The notes under the pieces were generated by a model that saw only the letters and a list, made by a program, of their open reading frames with translations, made no database searches and was not told where the DNA came from. Both the position numbers and the translations under genes were made by a program. Positions 11,967-26,100 of a stretch of DNA of 64,000 nt are shown piece by piece. The stretch comes from Hyposmocoma kahamanoa (Eukaryota > Arthropoda > Insecta > Lepidoptera > Cosmopterigidae), in assembly GCF_003589595.1 (NCBI RefSeq), contig NW_020653726.1, positions 15,732,390 through 15,796,389 on the forward strand, given 5' to 3'. Every line of letters starts with the position of its first letter. The stretch's first letter is position 1.

Positions 11967-13055
11967 AATTTCATCAGAATACAGCTTAATTTTTAGCTTT
12001 GCTGGGTTATAATCTTTGTTAACATATTGGAAATTGTGATTTATACTATAGGCGATTTTAGATCCGAAAAAAATTATTTTATTTTCAATTTTTCTAATTA
12101 TTTAAAAACCATTCTGTATCGGTAAAGAACACTGTTCATTTCACTGCCACTTTAAGGCATTTATTTATTATTTGAATAAGAGTAAATAATTGTAAATCTT
12201 TATTATCTCTCACAAAGTTTTAGAATATATTACAGTAGTGACTTTCTTTGGTAATTTCGCCTTATATAAGGCAGCTCTGATGTTTTAGGTTCAGTCAGTT
12301 AGGTTTATTTATTTCTCGATGCTCTCCCATCCTTCTTACATCTTCTTTGATTCTTTACGTAGTTTTTTGTTTAATTTCTGCATTGTTGTAAGGTCGGTCT
12401 AATTATTCGGTCAGACACAATAAAAAAATAATCGCCTCGTTATATTTCCAATAAAAGTTTTTAAAAATCAACTTTCACAAAAAAACTTAATAGAAATGGT
12501 GACAAAGTATTTTTTTTTCGCCAAATCGTAAAAATGACGATTGTTTATTTAAACCAAGGTGAACGCATTGTCGGTTTTCTTTGATTGCTCCGTGGGCGGT
12601 CATATTGTGTACAATTCTCTGCACCGGCGTATATGACGAAGCAATAACGTATTAACAAAAAGGTCGTCCACTTCTTCAATTTATTAAAAAGCACTACCGG
12701 ATATTGCATATGACGATGAGAAGGCTGCAAAAATCAGGACACGAGGAAATTACAGATTGACTAATGATGCTTTGAAAGTGATGTGACATAGTTCGGCATT
12801 TTTGACGGTTAGGAAATTGCGAGTTTAGCAAATGCATTGTATAGAAAATGCTTCTAGAAATATATAAATAAACTCTGATTTCTAGTATTTGTATACAATG
12901 AAAGCAATCCTAGCCATGATAATAGAGGAAATAAGTATTTTGTCGAGGTATAGGAGTATATTTGCTTGTTTAATACGGTAAAGTCATGGCTACACAAATC
13001 ACTCTTGAAATAACATTATCATCAGAATCCTTTACAACCCACTTACCGTAATATA
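11967..13055. other. AT-rich, nothing recognisable
   Basis: No coding or RNA signal found. Confidence 0.5.
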
Positions 13056-13059
13056 AAAA

Positions 13060-13590
13060 TAAACTGATTAAACTGATGATAAGACTGAATAAATTATTCG
13101 AACTGGTTTATTTGGCACTTTGTCAATCTATTCTATCATATAGTATATCGACTTGGAGAGGACCTGCAGAAACCCATATATTGCAATTGGAGAGTGTACA
13201 AAGACTAATTTTAAAAATAAACCTCTTTAAACCACGCCTATTCTCCACGATTAGCCTATTCCACGACGTCAAGGTACCTACTTACAGTTCGCCAATTATA
13301 TATTCTGTCCATTTTATTAAGACAACATGAGCAAATAAAATTCAATCCTGAATACTCCAACGCTCACAAGAGAAGGAATTACATTGTCTGCCACACTAAA
13401 TTACTTAAGACGTCCTTTGCACACAGGTTTTTTTAAATTCCCTCCAATGCAAAATAGACCTAAGTAAAGAATACTAGAATACATGGAGACCAGAAGTCCT
13501 AACAAACAGGGCTTTCCTAGTTTAGGCTTCAAGTCTCTCACATACATTAACTTGTTAATTCCTGTTGTAAAATAGTTTTCAATCGACATT
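13060..13590 (+). pseudogene. non-LTR retrotransposon reverse-transcriptase C-terminal relic
   Basis: The frame at 13076-13330 reads ALCQSILSYSISTWRGPA, LESVQRLILKI and FKPRLFST, the region after the RT core in jockey-type LINEs. It is closed by a stop at 13330, and further homologous pieces (KRRNYIVCHTKLLKTSFAH) follow in a shifted frame. It lacks the RT core and endonuclease. Confidence 0.75.
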
Positions 13591-14239
13591 TGTGAGAGAA
13601 AAATAAGCAGCTAATATTATTATTACTGAACAGAAAATACGAAAAAGTTAGAAAGTTTTAAAATATACCGTTTGTAAAAATAAAAATTGCATACGCCGAA
13701 AACAACTATTAAAATTGTTTAAGGTTTGTGAAAATGTATCAAAATCAGAACAGATATCATTGTATTAGCGGCACATCCTGTGTAATGAATGTATTTGATG
13801 GTAGTACGGGTAAATACTAAAGGACGACGACGCATTGAACTGAATGAAAAATTAAATAAAACATGTCCACCCAATGCCATTATAAACTTTGCCTAACCCA
13901 AGTTTTGGTCGTCTTACGACTTAACGCTGAATAAGTTGACGTAGAATCATCAGTCATCGATTTTATATTTTAGTGAATCGAATGATGATGACGATGAAGT
14001 CAAAGTGCCTAGTGCGGATGGATGACCTCACACAGTTTCTTCGATTTAATTAAGGTGTCTCCTTTTTCTTACTCTTGTTGTTTGATTTCCGCTTTGGGCA
14101 ACGTGGTAGACTAGTCCTTAGACCATTTCTTATAAGAGTCTCCTGCTCAACAATAGGTTTCATGATGATGACGATAACTTCGAAGAATGAAACTTGCGCC
14201 TGCATTTTTCAAGTTTGCTATATTAGTCTGTATGTTGTC

Positions 14240-14665
14240 CGTTAGTAGCCGTAGGGCTCCTTCCCAAAGAATTCGTCCAAAGAAGTACTGCCACCGCCAA
14301 GCGGTAATATAACTATTACCGTAAGGGTGCAGGTGAAATTACAGGAACATGAGACTTGTCAACCTATATCCCATATCGGCCGCAGTGGTAATAGTACCAG
14401 CTGATCCTTGTGAAAGAGTTTGTCCAGGGAAGTACTGCCACCTTACCTATTTGCGCCAAGCAGTAATGTGAGCATTTTGTGTTCCAGTTTAAAAGGGTAA
14501 GGGTGCTGGTGAAATTACAGGCACTTGGGACTTGTCAACTTATATCTCAGGGTGACGGGCGTAACGGCAGATCTTTGCGATTTAAAGCTTTGAATCGCAC
14601 TGTAACTGTTATTTATAGACGTGTCGCTTACCACCACGCGCACGACTTGGTTTTTTTTTTTTAAA
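14240..14665 (-). repeat. two DR-A copies, inverted and overlapping
   Basis: A shortened copy (about 14240-14395) followed by a second (about 14400-14665) in the same orientation, each starting with the complement of the CTTTCACAAGG end. Confidence 0.75.
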
Positions 14666-14669
14666 TGCT

Positions 14670-15945
14670 CCTCAGATCTTTATGATTAACGATTGGTAGC
14701 ACTGTATCTGTTATGGACAGGCAAACATCGCGCAACATGTTTGTCCCATTACTTTTTTGTTCTGTATATCTATAACGAATTCGAAAGAATGGACAAACGC
14801 GTCTCTAAACTTAAACGTTAGAAAATTACTATTAGCTATTTACTGAGATACAAACTGGGTCGACCACGTCTAAACAAGTTCCTGTAAATTCAATATTCGG
14901 GCGATACCCATTAAGAAAGTGGAATAAGCACACCCTTTTTGTAATCTGTTACGAAGTATAATGTTATCATTGTTATGAATCTATTGGTGGAGCAGCATAG
15001 CTTTCTAGGTTACAGTAAGGCTATACAAAGAGTGCAAATTTCTTTTATTTTTCGATTACATAAAAGAGATTATATTTCATCGTATCTAGTCGATAACAAA
15101 CAGCTTAATATGACTAATTCTAGAGTACTAAAATTAGCCTACTTTGTACAATCTTTACATAAGTTTAAGGGTCTGATTTACCTCTATGAGAAACTGGTAC
15201 CGAAAAACTGTCTTTCTTTTTTGCGAGATCGGGGTCATATTTACAAGCTACCAGTCTATACTTTCGTCGGGACTTCGGGTTGTTTTAAATACGATTTTCC
15301 CCCGCCTGTACGTATATACATTCCGTAAGAAATTTTTTAATTGGTTATTGTTGTGTAGGCATTGTAGTGTAGTTGCGTGTGGATAGTGCTCTGTGTGCAA
15401 TAGTAACGAAAAAATATATATCACGATTCACGTGTGTGGTAAGTATTTAATAATCCGTTTGAAATCTTAGAACTAGAATGATAATGTGTGTTAGTTCTTC
15501 TTCTTGTTATGAACTACTATGTTCAGCCTACTGGCTGTAGCAGAATATCACCGGCGTTGTGAAAAATTCCGCCATTGTGTTGAGCTACAGATCTTTTTAT
15601 CTCACATCACTATTGTTACTAAACACTGTGTAGAGCTTATTTATTTTTACTCATTAATGTGTTGAGATAAATAGACGATTATTATTATTTTGTGACTTTT
15701 GTACATAACATGCTAAGTGCGCATTTCACCTCCATCTCACCTGATGGAAAGTGACGATGAGATCGACGTAATTGAATACGATTGCACTTAAATTAAGAAC
15801 TCAGTGTTCACAAAGTTGATGCAAATATACTGCTAAAGTATTTTTTTATACTGCAATAGTAATTTTGCTTTTCATCATATAAATAAATATTAGACAACAT
15901 TACCTACGTTGCTCTGATTCCAAAGTAAGTAGCTAAAGCACTTGT
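14670..15945. other. AT-rich, no recognisable gene
   Basis: A frame at 14975-15328 (117 codons) has no similarity I recognise and ordinary AT-rich composition; I do not call it. Confidence 0.45.
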
Positions 15946-15949
15946 GTTA

Positions 15950-16108
15950 TGGAAATTGGAAACAACGACGGTACCACAAACACCCAGACCCGAGGCAATA
16001 TATATAAGTTACTTTGTACACTGACCCGGCCGGGGATCGAACCCGGGACCTCGAAGATAGCGACACCACGAAAACCGGCGTGCAAGCCACTCGACTACGG
16101 AGGCCGTC
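15950..16108 (-). repeat. tRNA-derived SINE, family S2
   Basis: On the minus strand: GGCCTCCGTAGTCGAGTGGC (box A region) and GGTCCCGGGTTCGATCCCC (box B). The same unit occurs at 60320-60486 and, in part, 27895-27985. Confidence 0.75.
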
Positions 16109-16204
16109 ATTGTCATTGTCGTTATATATGGCTGGAAATTATATAACAGTTGATAACAAACAACTCATTTCATATGAGTTACTATGAATCCGCGCCGTTT
16201 TTTC

Positions 16205-16225
16205 GGGCGGCGGCGGCGGCGTGGA
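16205..16225. repeat. short (GGC)n run
   Basis: GGGCGGCGGCGGCGGCG within a small GC-rich patch. Confidence 0.7.
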
Positions 16226-16579
16226 GACCCGCGCCACCACACCGTATGGCGTTGAGGCTAGCGGCATACCCAAGAGCGTCTTGAATTTCATTTAGCCATT
16301 TAAATTAGGCAAATATTAAACTTAACATTAAACTTGTAATATCACAGACCACTTAGATGTAATATAATATAAAAAACTAAACTAATTACAAGAAATTGCA
16401 CTTATCGGTAACTTCGGAATCGTCGGTATTCGACGTTCTTCGGCTGAAACTCCTTCTTCATGAAGGTTAACAGATAAACGGTCGGCACTCTAATCTTTAA
16501 GTATTTTATACTCCACTATCTTCTCAGACTTCCTGAAGTAATGCAGTCGTGATAAGTGTAGGTATATTTCGTCGTAGTA

Positions 16580-17120
16580 GAACTCCTTGTGAAAGAGTTC
16601 GTCCAGGGAAGTGCTGTCACCTTACCTATTTCTGACGCCAAGCAGTATTGTACTGTTTATATTTCGTTTTAATGTTATTTTATTTCTTACGACTTTTAAC
16701 TCTCAATTTAATAATTTTAACTTATTTTTATTATTATTTATTTTTAAATTGGTATTTTTATTTCTCTTTCTAAATTTACATATGTTGATTGATGTGTTGT
16801 AAGCCATGAATAAATCTTTTTCTATTCTATCCTTCTATTGTAATGTCAGCATTACTATTTATTAATAGAAGAGAGACAGAAAAAATTCCTTCGTCTGCAT
16901 TACTGTTTTCCGGTTTTGAAGAGTAAGGGGGCTGGTGAAATTACAGGTACTTACATGAGACTTGTCAACTTATGTTCCAGACTGGCGGGCGCAGTGCCAG
17001 TGCCCCACTTACCTTTGCAATTTCAAGCTCTGAGTGGCACTGCAACTGTCATAGACAGGCGTGTACCTTATCATCAGGCACACGACTTGTTCGTCCCGTC
17101 ACTTGATATGATACTGAAGA
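16580..17120 (-). repeat. DR-A copy split by a LINE 3'-end insertion
   Basis: DR-A ends at about 16580-16640 and 16890-17120. Between them lies AT-rich sequence ending AATAAATCTTTTTCTATTC, resembling the 3' end of a LINE with its poly(A) signal. Confidence 0.6.
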
Positions 17121-17913
17121 AGTATCGTCGTATCTTATAGTCGCACGCAGCAGATAGTTCGGTCCTGTTAGTGAAAAATATATATATAAAAAAAGGACAC
17201 TTTAAAATCTTTTAAACTATTTTTGATTACCATCCCAAAAACGAGTGATCGTTCATATTAGTCTTAATAAAACAATGGATAATTAATAAATGCGTTGTTG
17301 ATTTTTTTTTGCATTATTCGATATTAGGTACACCATCAACTAAGCTTACATTTTTGCAACAACTGCGTGTTCCTCTTAGGCACCAATCACAAAGAAATCG
17401 TAGTCACGATAGCAAACCGCACCTGCTCGTTAATTGCAAATACTAAAGTATGGAAACGCGCGAAAATACATTTTTTCTTACATATTTTGTTTCGCTCTAA
17501 GGAAGCGGTTACATTAGTCATAATTAGAATAGTTTCGTCAAAAACGTAAACAATTTCAAAAGTTATAATGCCTGAATGCGTGGGTGTGAACCCTTGAACT
17601 TTCAACTCAGTGCTATTTGATCATGATCGTTAGAACTAATTTAAAGGTACGATTTGGTTAATCACACGAGGGTTTGCTAACGGTTTCGTTACGGGTCAAG
17701 TTGGAAGTGATCGCTTTATAAAGACAGTTGCGTGAATATTGTAAGGGTTTTTCTCAAAACGTTTGAGAGTTGCAAGTGAAGAGTAAATTTTTTTTTAAAG
17801 TTTTTTATCATGGTGTGACTTATCGTTTTCCTCCCGATTCAGTAAAAGAAATTGTGTTTATGCAAAAATTGTGAGTTATTAAAAAAATTGAGTAATCAAA
17901 TGAAAGATAATAA

Positions 17914-18000
17914 TTATAACGCATACTCAACATAGCCCGGGCACTAAGGAAACCCTGTGTCGCGCTCAAACCTACTATAGAAATAAATGAAGAGCTAGAA
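17914..18000 (-). repeat. SINE S1 fragment
   Basis: Carries the S1 body words GGGAAACCC-type end (AAGGAAACCCTGTGTCGCG) and GAAATAAATG only; the head is missing. Confidence 0.6.
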
Positions 18001-18229
18001 TACAAAGTAGAATAATAATACTTCATTTGTAAGGATCTCGCAACACAATCCTAGTTAAATCTATACCACAAGTAAGGGACTAGGCTATTTATCAACACGA
18101 AACTTTCAAGTGAGGTTTCGGTAAGCGTGACTGTAACTACTGGTTTGTGACTTAAGTGCTTACTATTCAAAGTTCTTGGTAATGGATAATCGTGTTGTAT
18201 ATTTTAATGGAATTTAGTATGGCTGAAAC

Positions 18230-18239
18230 NNNNNNNNNN
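18230..18239. other. assembly gap (10 N)
   Basis: Ten N; a small gap of set or unknown size beside a T-run. Confidence 0.99.
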
Positions 18240-19270
18240 TTTTTTTTGTAATTATACATGAAGAAAGCTATATGTCGGAGTAGTTCAACTACGCAAGTAC
18301 GATCTGAAGTCGGACACGGAATGCTGAAGGCGCTGGTTCTTTGTATTAATAATTATAACGAACTAGTAGAGTAATTTCACGAAAAATAATTGAATATCAT
18401 GGTAGTTTCAATTCATTATTTATCAATTAAATTCAATAATTCAACTTTTCTTGTTTATATTATTAAAGTAACATGGCATTTGAAACCTCTTTCATATAAT
18501 ATAATTCATATAATTCAACAAAATTTAAATGCTACCTACAAACATTACTGTGTTTACTATGTTTTACATCATATTTTTGTCTTTGTCCAGAAAAATTACA
18601 TAGAAATGACGTTTGAGGTATTCATTCTAAAACGACGATGAGTAATTACGAGTATAACATTGTTATTCGTACATAACAATCCCGGTTTCAGTTTACATTT
18701 CATATCATGAAAGCCAATCAACATCCAGTAAATTAATCCGAAATTAACATTAACCAGTGCATTTTCAGTTCTGAAATGAAAATATCAAACGGGATACAAA
18801 ATCATAAATATTTGTTCCATTACAAGTCTGTAGGCAGAAATAACCTCCATGTGATGTGGCTAGATAGACGTCGTAAACTTTCTTGTTTAATCTTCTATGT
18901 GGAAATTCGTAAAAATGATTTTAAATGTATTTTCGACAACATAGTAAATATTTGTTTTGGCTAAAATGCCTGGAGACACTTGAGATAAACACTGATAATG
19001 TTCAGACAATTAAGAAGACAATAGTAATAATTGTTTGTAATTAATATTAAGGTGTAGTCCTACCACGATATTAATTTCTTTTTTGTGAAATTACCCTACT
19101 TCTACTCCACAAGGTTCGATGAACTAGTGCCAGAGAAAATTCTCAGTAATTCAATTCACAAATTAATTCTGTGAAGAAAACTGTCTATTTATTAATAGAA
19201 CAAATGGGAAAATAGGTAGCTGTAGTTCTGTCAACAGAACTGTATCAGAACTAGTGGGAATAAAGGAATC
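18240..19270. other. AT-rich, nothing recognisable
   Basis: No coding or RNA signal found. Confidence 0.45.
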
Positions 19271-19274
19271 TAAC

Positions 19275-19340
19275 AGGATACGAATCTGCATCTGTGCCAT
19301 ATTAGGGCGACCGCTCTACCAACTGAGCTACAGATTGTGT
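19275..19340 (-). repeat. tRNA-like sequence (tRNA relic or SINE head)
   Basis: The minus strand reads TAGCTCAGTTGGTAGAGCGG, a good D-arm and box A, but the T-arm (CAGATTCGTATCCTG) has a 3-bp stem and the acceptor arms do not pair. Not a working tRNA gene. Confidence 0.55.
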
Positions 19341-19366
19341 TAGCGGACCTATGATTTTTTTGCATT

Positions 19367-19412
19367 TGTTTTTTTTTTCACCGCAGACGGCGCTGCGGTG
19401 AAAAAAAAAACA
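19367..19412. repeat. perfect 20-bp inverted repeat (T10CACCGCAG hairpin)
   Basis: Arms TGTTTTTTTTTTCACCGCAG and exact complement around ACGGCG. It lies beside the tRNA-like relic. Confidence 0.85.
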
Positions 19413-19654
19413 GACGTGAGAAATCTATGACAGTTTTTTCTCCAATACCTCGTCTGTCAGATCGGAGGAATTTTTCTTTATGTTCGATATTTGTATTAAA
19501 AATGAAATAGAAATTATTGCGGAATTATAAATACGCATAACATGAAAAAAGGATGAGTGTATAGTTCCTCAAATAAAAAAAAAATGACGCTCGAGTCGAA
19601 AATTAATGGCTTTTACTTTTTAGCGTTGCTTGATCCAAAACACAACGTGAACAT

Positions 19655-19882
19655 CATTGACTTACAATTATATGGACGTCGGGTCCGCGCTAAAAAGTGT
19701 CCGCACTTGTAAGGCGCTAAAATCGTATACAGAGCGCGACACTCCGCTTTAGTCTTCATTTGATCTACTGACAGCGCGATACTGCGATGATATTACAATT
19801 TAAATTTCGAATAGGTTGACTTGGGACATTTTTTTCGTGGTTTTTGTATTAGACCCGTCGTCCATTTATTTGTAAGTCAATG
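19655..19882 (+). mobile_element. MITE-1, 228 bp
   Basis: Nearly identical to the other copies. Flanks GTGAACAT and GTGAAACC share their first five bases, an eroded duplication. It ends about 215 bp before exon E1. Confidence 0.88.
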
Positions 19883-20096
19883 GTGAAACCAGTTACTTTA
19901 CTAAATAAGTTCAGTTTTTATTTAATAAAGATAATTTTAATTAGAGGAAAAATTAATCAGCAGTGTTTTGAACAGTTTTGGCTACACTGGATGCAAAAAA
20001 ATAAACGAAATAATTGTGATCATTTTCTCTTAATTTTTCTTTTCAAATTAGCTAGTTACAAATATGTGTTTAAAAATATATTATTACGTGTTGCAG

Positions 20097-20198
20097 GCGA
20101 CTGGCATGACGCCACTCATGTACGCCGTGAAGGACAATCGCACCTCGTTCGTAGAGCGGCTCATCGATCTTGGATCAGACGTCGGCGCAAGAAACAAT
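20097..20198 (+). CDS. nompC: nompC exon E1 (first visible ankyrin repeat)
   Basis: 34 codons, phase 0 at both ends, acceptor ttgcag, donor gtatgt. It encodes an ankyrin unit with TGMTPLMYAVKDN and ending LGSDVGARNN, matching the first ankyrin repeat of fly NOMPC. The exon must be preceded by N-terminal coding sequence, since it starts at a splice acceptor and has no plausible start codon of its own. Confidence 0.92.
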
Positions 20199-23100
20199 GT
20201 ATGTATTTCTACCAATTTTTATGTCCATTTCTCTCAAACAATCACATTTCTACATAGATTTTAATCACATTTCTTTATTTCGAACGCGGCTACAGAATGA
20301 GCGTGCAATCTATCTAAATCATACCTTTGGTATACCTAATCATGGATCTTATAACACAAGAGAACTGCTAGTCTCCATGCTACAGATTGTAGCTCTAAAA
20401 ATAGTCAAAATTTCGTCTTATGTCTAGATGGCATTGATCAATACCTAGCCTGCAATTAATTTATATTGTATAATGGCCGTGGATATCAAATTAATTCCTC
20501 TTTAATATGAAATTTAAGAAGTCAGTTTATTTCCTTGTAAATATTATTGAAAATATTGATCATGAGGTAACATCATTATTTGAACTTTGACAAATATGCG
20601 CGTCAATAGATGGCATTGTGTGTTACAAACAAATTTATAAGTTACCGCTTCCTAATACGGATAGATGGCGCTAATCCTACACAAAATAAAAGAACATAAT
20701 TTTGTGAGTTGTGAGTCGCGTAGTTTGAGTTGCGTAGTTTGCGACGACGCAAAATGATTTATCTGCCGACTCATGGGCGTCGACTGACTTTCGGTCGCAT
20801 CGTGTGACGGGCTGGCGCGAGTGGAGGTAGGGGTGACGGAAGGGGTCACTTTGGTATAGGATGCGCATGAGTATAGACGTTTCTTGCGAAAATGTTCATT
20901 CGGAGATTAAGATATAAATAATTTAACAACTTACTTAATTGTTATGATTAGTCTTTCCTCTGGACTGATGGCTTGTCTCATATTTGTGACTGACTTAGTA
21001 ATAAAAGATTTTAGCCGGCTCAATAATTCTTGAAAACATTTATTGGAATGTGGTAGTACTTAACAAATTGTTCTGGATTTTCACATAAATTTGTACATAA
21101 TGAAACTGCCTATACTTTAATCGTTTCATATTGAGTGGATGTACCCAGATTCTTTTTCTAACATCGTCTTCCAATGTTTCATAAATGCATACTATTTTCA
21201 AACGATCCATTACACCATTACGACACAAACACTCCGTATAACGCTTAAAAGCAACTGAATAAAACTCGTTTGTCTGTTCGTCGAATTTCCGTCGAGCGCA
21301 AACACAAAATTACGCTCGTCTGGCCTCATCCTAAAAGTCTGCGCAATAAGCGCCATCTAGTTGATTTGTTTGTTATCACTAGAAATTAAAATAGCTTTGA
21401 TGATAAATTGCAGCTTGTCGATGGACCAATAGGTACTTAATACCCGACTACGCTGTCTTGAATCGCGATTAACAGCAGTATTGAGTTGTTAGACCATGAT
21501 ATAATAAAGCCACACGGGACTATCTATACGTCAAAAGTTCTTTTACGACATGAAAGTCATAATAATAATTGAATTACATGAAACAAATGAGACATTTTGT
21601 AACTCTCGTATTTAACTATAAATAAGTTATCGACTATCCCTAATATGCACAAAATAATAGAATTCTCCCCTTTCGTGCAATAAAGCCAGAGGCCTTACCA
21701 TGAACTCTTATAATAGTATAGGTTCGTAACGACAAAACAGCGGGATGGTGAAATGCACTTCATGTAGCGCTGTCTTACAGCGATTCATTTGATATCCCAA
21801 AGTGAATCGTAATAAGAGTTCATAGTAAGACCCCAGATTTGCAAATTGATAACTTTTCAATGAGAGAGAGGAGCCTTCTCGCACCGCCTTTCCATCTGGC
21901 GCACCGTGGGCAACGATCGGCGAATACCTTACACTGGTTGTCAAATACTTTCACCACGAAGGCAAACATATCTGGATCGCGATAATATAATGTATGCTAT
22001 CGATGCGATAAGAAGAAGAATGAGATAGGTTTAAAGATTCTACGAACAAAATTAGTTCAAGGAACTTTTTAAAAAAGGTTGCGAATTAAATAACTTAATT
22101 ATTCTACTGGTAGCTAGCCGTTTGGCCGTGTTAGCTTTATAAGTTTTTTTATGTTTAAGAGTCTTGAACCTCGAATGGCTTTGGTTGATTCTGCATAACA
22201 GTGAAAGTGATGAATCAAACGCCTTGGAAAAAATGTATAGCAAAATTGAGGATATGCACTGATTAGTATACGATGTGAAAATGCGATTCCTAAAAAGCTT
22301 CACGATAGAAAAAAGCACAACCTTAACTCGAAAGTATACAAGAAAACCGCTGTATTCAATAGCTAGTTTACATATACCAATGATTTTATTCATATCAACT
22401 GAGCTAAATAGAACACTCGTGTACGATATATATTTTTTTTCGTTTTGGCTTTATTTTCGTTTGTAAAAAAAATAAATTCTGAAAACCCTGCCGTTCGACC
22501 CGCGCAATAGAATCGATTCAATACGGGAAAAATTTTAATTCGGACTGAGATAGTATCGACTCTTAAACAGGAGAGTTATTCTTCTATTACATTTCATGAG
22601 TTGTTTAATCATGAGTTATTTCATTAACATAATTTGTTTCATATAGTTCGTTTTATTTGTTTAACTTTCCTGCGATAAAAGCACTTTTGAAGTATGATCA
22701 CATGTGGCTTTATTCTACCAAAGGTACGATTTATATATTACTATTGAATCTAATTTACTTACGATTTTAAAGCGATAATAAATTCTTATTACATAAATAT
22801 CGATAACTTACAACTCTAGTGCTACCATTTAAGGGTCTAAAAGGAACTTGTTATTTACGATTAATATGTCATAATTTCTCGTGTAAATTACACAGAATTT
22901 TATGGAACATTAAAACAAGCAGATGTTATTTGTGGTGGCATAACTACATTGCAGTAGATAATTTTAGTGGCCACAAAAATGGCTGCTACGAAAATTTTCC
23001 TCGTTTTTATGAGACGCAATATTTTATTGCTTACGTCATGAAAGTTTGCTCTAATTTCGTGAATAAGAAACGTTACAAACATTCTTAGTAATTGAATTTC

Positions 23101-26100
23101 TTTGGGTTACGAAGTTAAGCAATCTTGGTTCCTAAAATAGTATTTTTGCATGTAACCAAGTTTTATTTGCGAAAAATAATAATGTCGTTATATGAATAGA
23201 TCAAGAAGTAGGTAAATCTTTACGATCATTTGAAAATTGTCATCTTTAACTTTCGTGATAATTTTTAAGCTTCTGTCCATTTTACTCTACAGTACAAACA
23301 TTTTTTTTAATATCCCTCGGCAATCTTCGGATCTCCGAATGCATTTTTAAGTCCATTAATTTTATTAGATTATATTTATACACGTAATAATTTGAATTCA
23401 GAAATATGTACTTTATTCTTATTTCTTTTTTATTTCCATAGGAATTACGTAGACTTTTAAAGCTATTTCCCTTTTTGTAATAACATTTACTCCTTAAAGT
23501 TGAAATCACCTTCCTTAAAACACACTTTCGGGCTCTGCAGTACCCGTGGCCACGGCTGACTGAGGTGTCTAACTAAATTCTAATTCTCTATCTAACTAAA
23601 GTCATAAACTTGTGATATTTTATATTAATGCAAAGCACCCTATTTTTCACTATACTATAAAGGGCAAACTTTGGTTTGTTTGAAAAAACATACGTGATTT
23701 GTATCGGATAAAAATAGTTTTATTTTTCAAAATTTACTCTTTACCATACAGGCATATGCCTACGTGGATACAATGAAAACAAATTCAGATGTAGCAACTT
23801 TTTGTTTTAGACTGTAATGGTTGAAAATATATTCTTAAATTCATTCTATAGGCCACTAGGTTCCATAGCGTCACATGTAATCATAATGTTCGATCTAGCT
23901 ATGCGTCCATAATCGCGTTACGCCGCTCCAAATGGAGCAAGAAATCAATTTACACTTGGCTGTAATTATGCGCTATGTATACATATGTATGCCTATGCGA
24001 TCAGTTCGGGGGTATGGTAATAAAATTTTAAGGGCATTAAATCAAGTTTGTCGACCAAAACACATTTATATTTTTTCTTATATGATGATGGTCTTTTAAC
24101 AAGGTTGAAAATATCATCCATATATTCTTTATATATCCTATAAAATCAATTTTATACTCATGTCATCAATGTTATAGTCATGGTCTTGGGTATATGTATT
24201 AACAGTCGTGGTAGCCTAAGGGCGCGCTCCCATTATGTCGTAACGTTTTGTTTGTCGTTGGACGACTGTCGCGTCTAGCCTGTTCCCATGTCACGACTAT
24301 CTGTCGTGACTGTGTCGTAGACGTTTATTTTATCGTTGAACGACTGTTTTGTGTAGCTGTTCCCACTAGATCGTGATGACAATTTATTGGTTCACGGCAA
24401 CCGCTTTGTCGTTTGCACGACGGAATTGTTTAAAGCTGCGATTATCTGTCGTCACGTTTTTATCGTTTGTTTTGTTTATCGTCGAACGACTGTCGTTCTA
24501 GCTCTGCCAATTGTCACGACAGTCTGTGGTCGTAACGACAAAAAACAGTTAATCGTATTTGCTATAATGTGAACAACTTCATTTAAGTATACAAGACACG
24601 ACACTTTAAACAGCATGATATCTATCACTACGACATAATGGGAACGTGTTCTAATGGTTAACGCCTCTCAAACAGAGGGTTGTGGATTCGAATTCGTACT
24701 TATACCTCTGAGTTTTTGGTAATTTATGTGCGAAATTAAATTTGAAGAAACACACCTATCATCGTGACGAAACCTGACATATGTAAAAGCTGTTTAATGA
24801 TGCGTGTGAAGTTGGGCCCGTGTGGGAACTATAATCCTTTCATTGTGAGAGAAGGCCTCTTCTCATATATAGACTAACTACTATATTAATGTATTGGATC
24901 CTTTAAACATTGTAATGTTTTCGTATATTAGAAAATAAGAGGCAAAATAATAAATAACATTTCTGTAGAGCAAAATTTTGTAAAAAAATAACCGCACGAA
25001 TTCAAGTACCATCGCCTACAAGTTATGGCGACTCAGCCGGCACAGATGCTTGATAAGAAACATTTATGCTCATGACCTGGTGAGGCATGGTGGTGCCTAA
25101 CTCAACCAACCTACACATTTACGGGAAAATGTAATTTGTCTTATTCCAAACCTCCTTCAACTTTGCCTAACTTTGTCTGACCTCAAGTCTAATTTATGTT
25201 AATAATGCTGCCCACACGCAAATATGGAAAGAGAAGGCACCTTTGGTAACACACTTGCACCACTTTGTAAGGAAATTATTGTTATTAAGTTGGAAATGGT
25301 GCATGCGTTGCACTATACTATGTCACATTTATTGAATATTTTCTATTCGTTCGCAAACAAATATAGTTTTCGAGAAATAATTTGCTGCGTACTTTTTTAT
25401 GTTTATGTATCTAAGTTTTAAAAAACATTTTTTAGAGACGGGATGAACGAGTCGTGCACCTGGTGGTTAGAGAAACACAGGTTCATAAAAGTTGCAGTGC
25501 CACTCAGAGTTTTAAACCCCAAAGATCCGAGGGGCACTGCCACCGCTCCCGTCACCTTAAGACATGAGTTGACAAGTCCCAGTGCCTGTAATTTCACCAG
25601 CACCTCTACCCTTTAAAATCGTAACGCAGCAATGCTCACATTGCTGCTTGGAGGCAGAAATAGGTAAGGTGGCAGTACTTCCCTCGACGAACTCTTTCAC
25701 AAGGAGCTTATATTGTTACTAAATGTGTAATTCACTAAAACGTTCACCAATCAAGGCTTACTCATTCTGAACTACATCATTTCCTGCGATTTCTTAACTG
25801 GATGACAAAGATTTACAACAAAGGTCAACGTACTGGTGCCACTGACTCATTCCTGATTCAGGGACCCTGACATTCCGAAAAAACACAGCGTCAGCGAGTT
25901 TGAAGCGAAACAATTGGCAAGGACCGATTCACGCACGCAACACAGGAATTAGGCGTCTGTTCCACTCAAGAGGGTTAAACAGGGGTGGACAAGGGGTAGG
26001 GGGTGTTAATTTTCTATGTTAATAGCTGAGTAACAGTTTATTAGCACCTGCCATTCATTTAAGAAATAAAACGGGTCACTTGCCTGATTACAAAATGTAG

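Noticed and set aside
14479..14664. Small frames with a HQAHDLFVPSL-type ending here and at 16916, 38548, 58711 and 63314
   Set aside because: They are the same stretch of the DR-A repeat read in one frame, with no start or coding context.
14975..15328. 117-codon plus-strand frame
   Set aside because: No similarity recognised, no start context and AT-rich composition typical of the surroundings.
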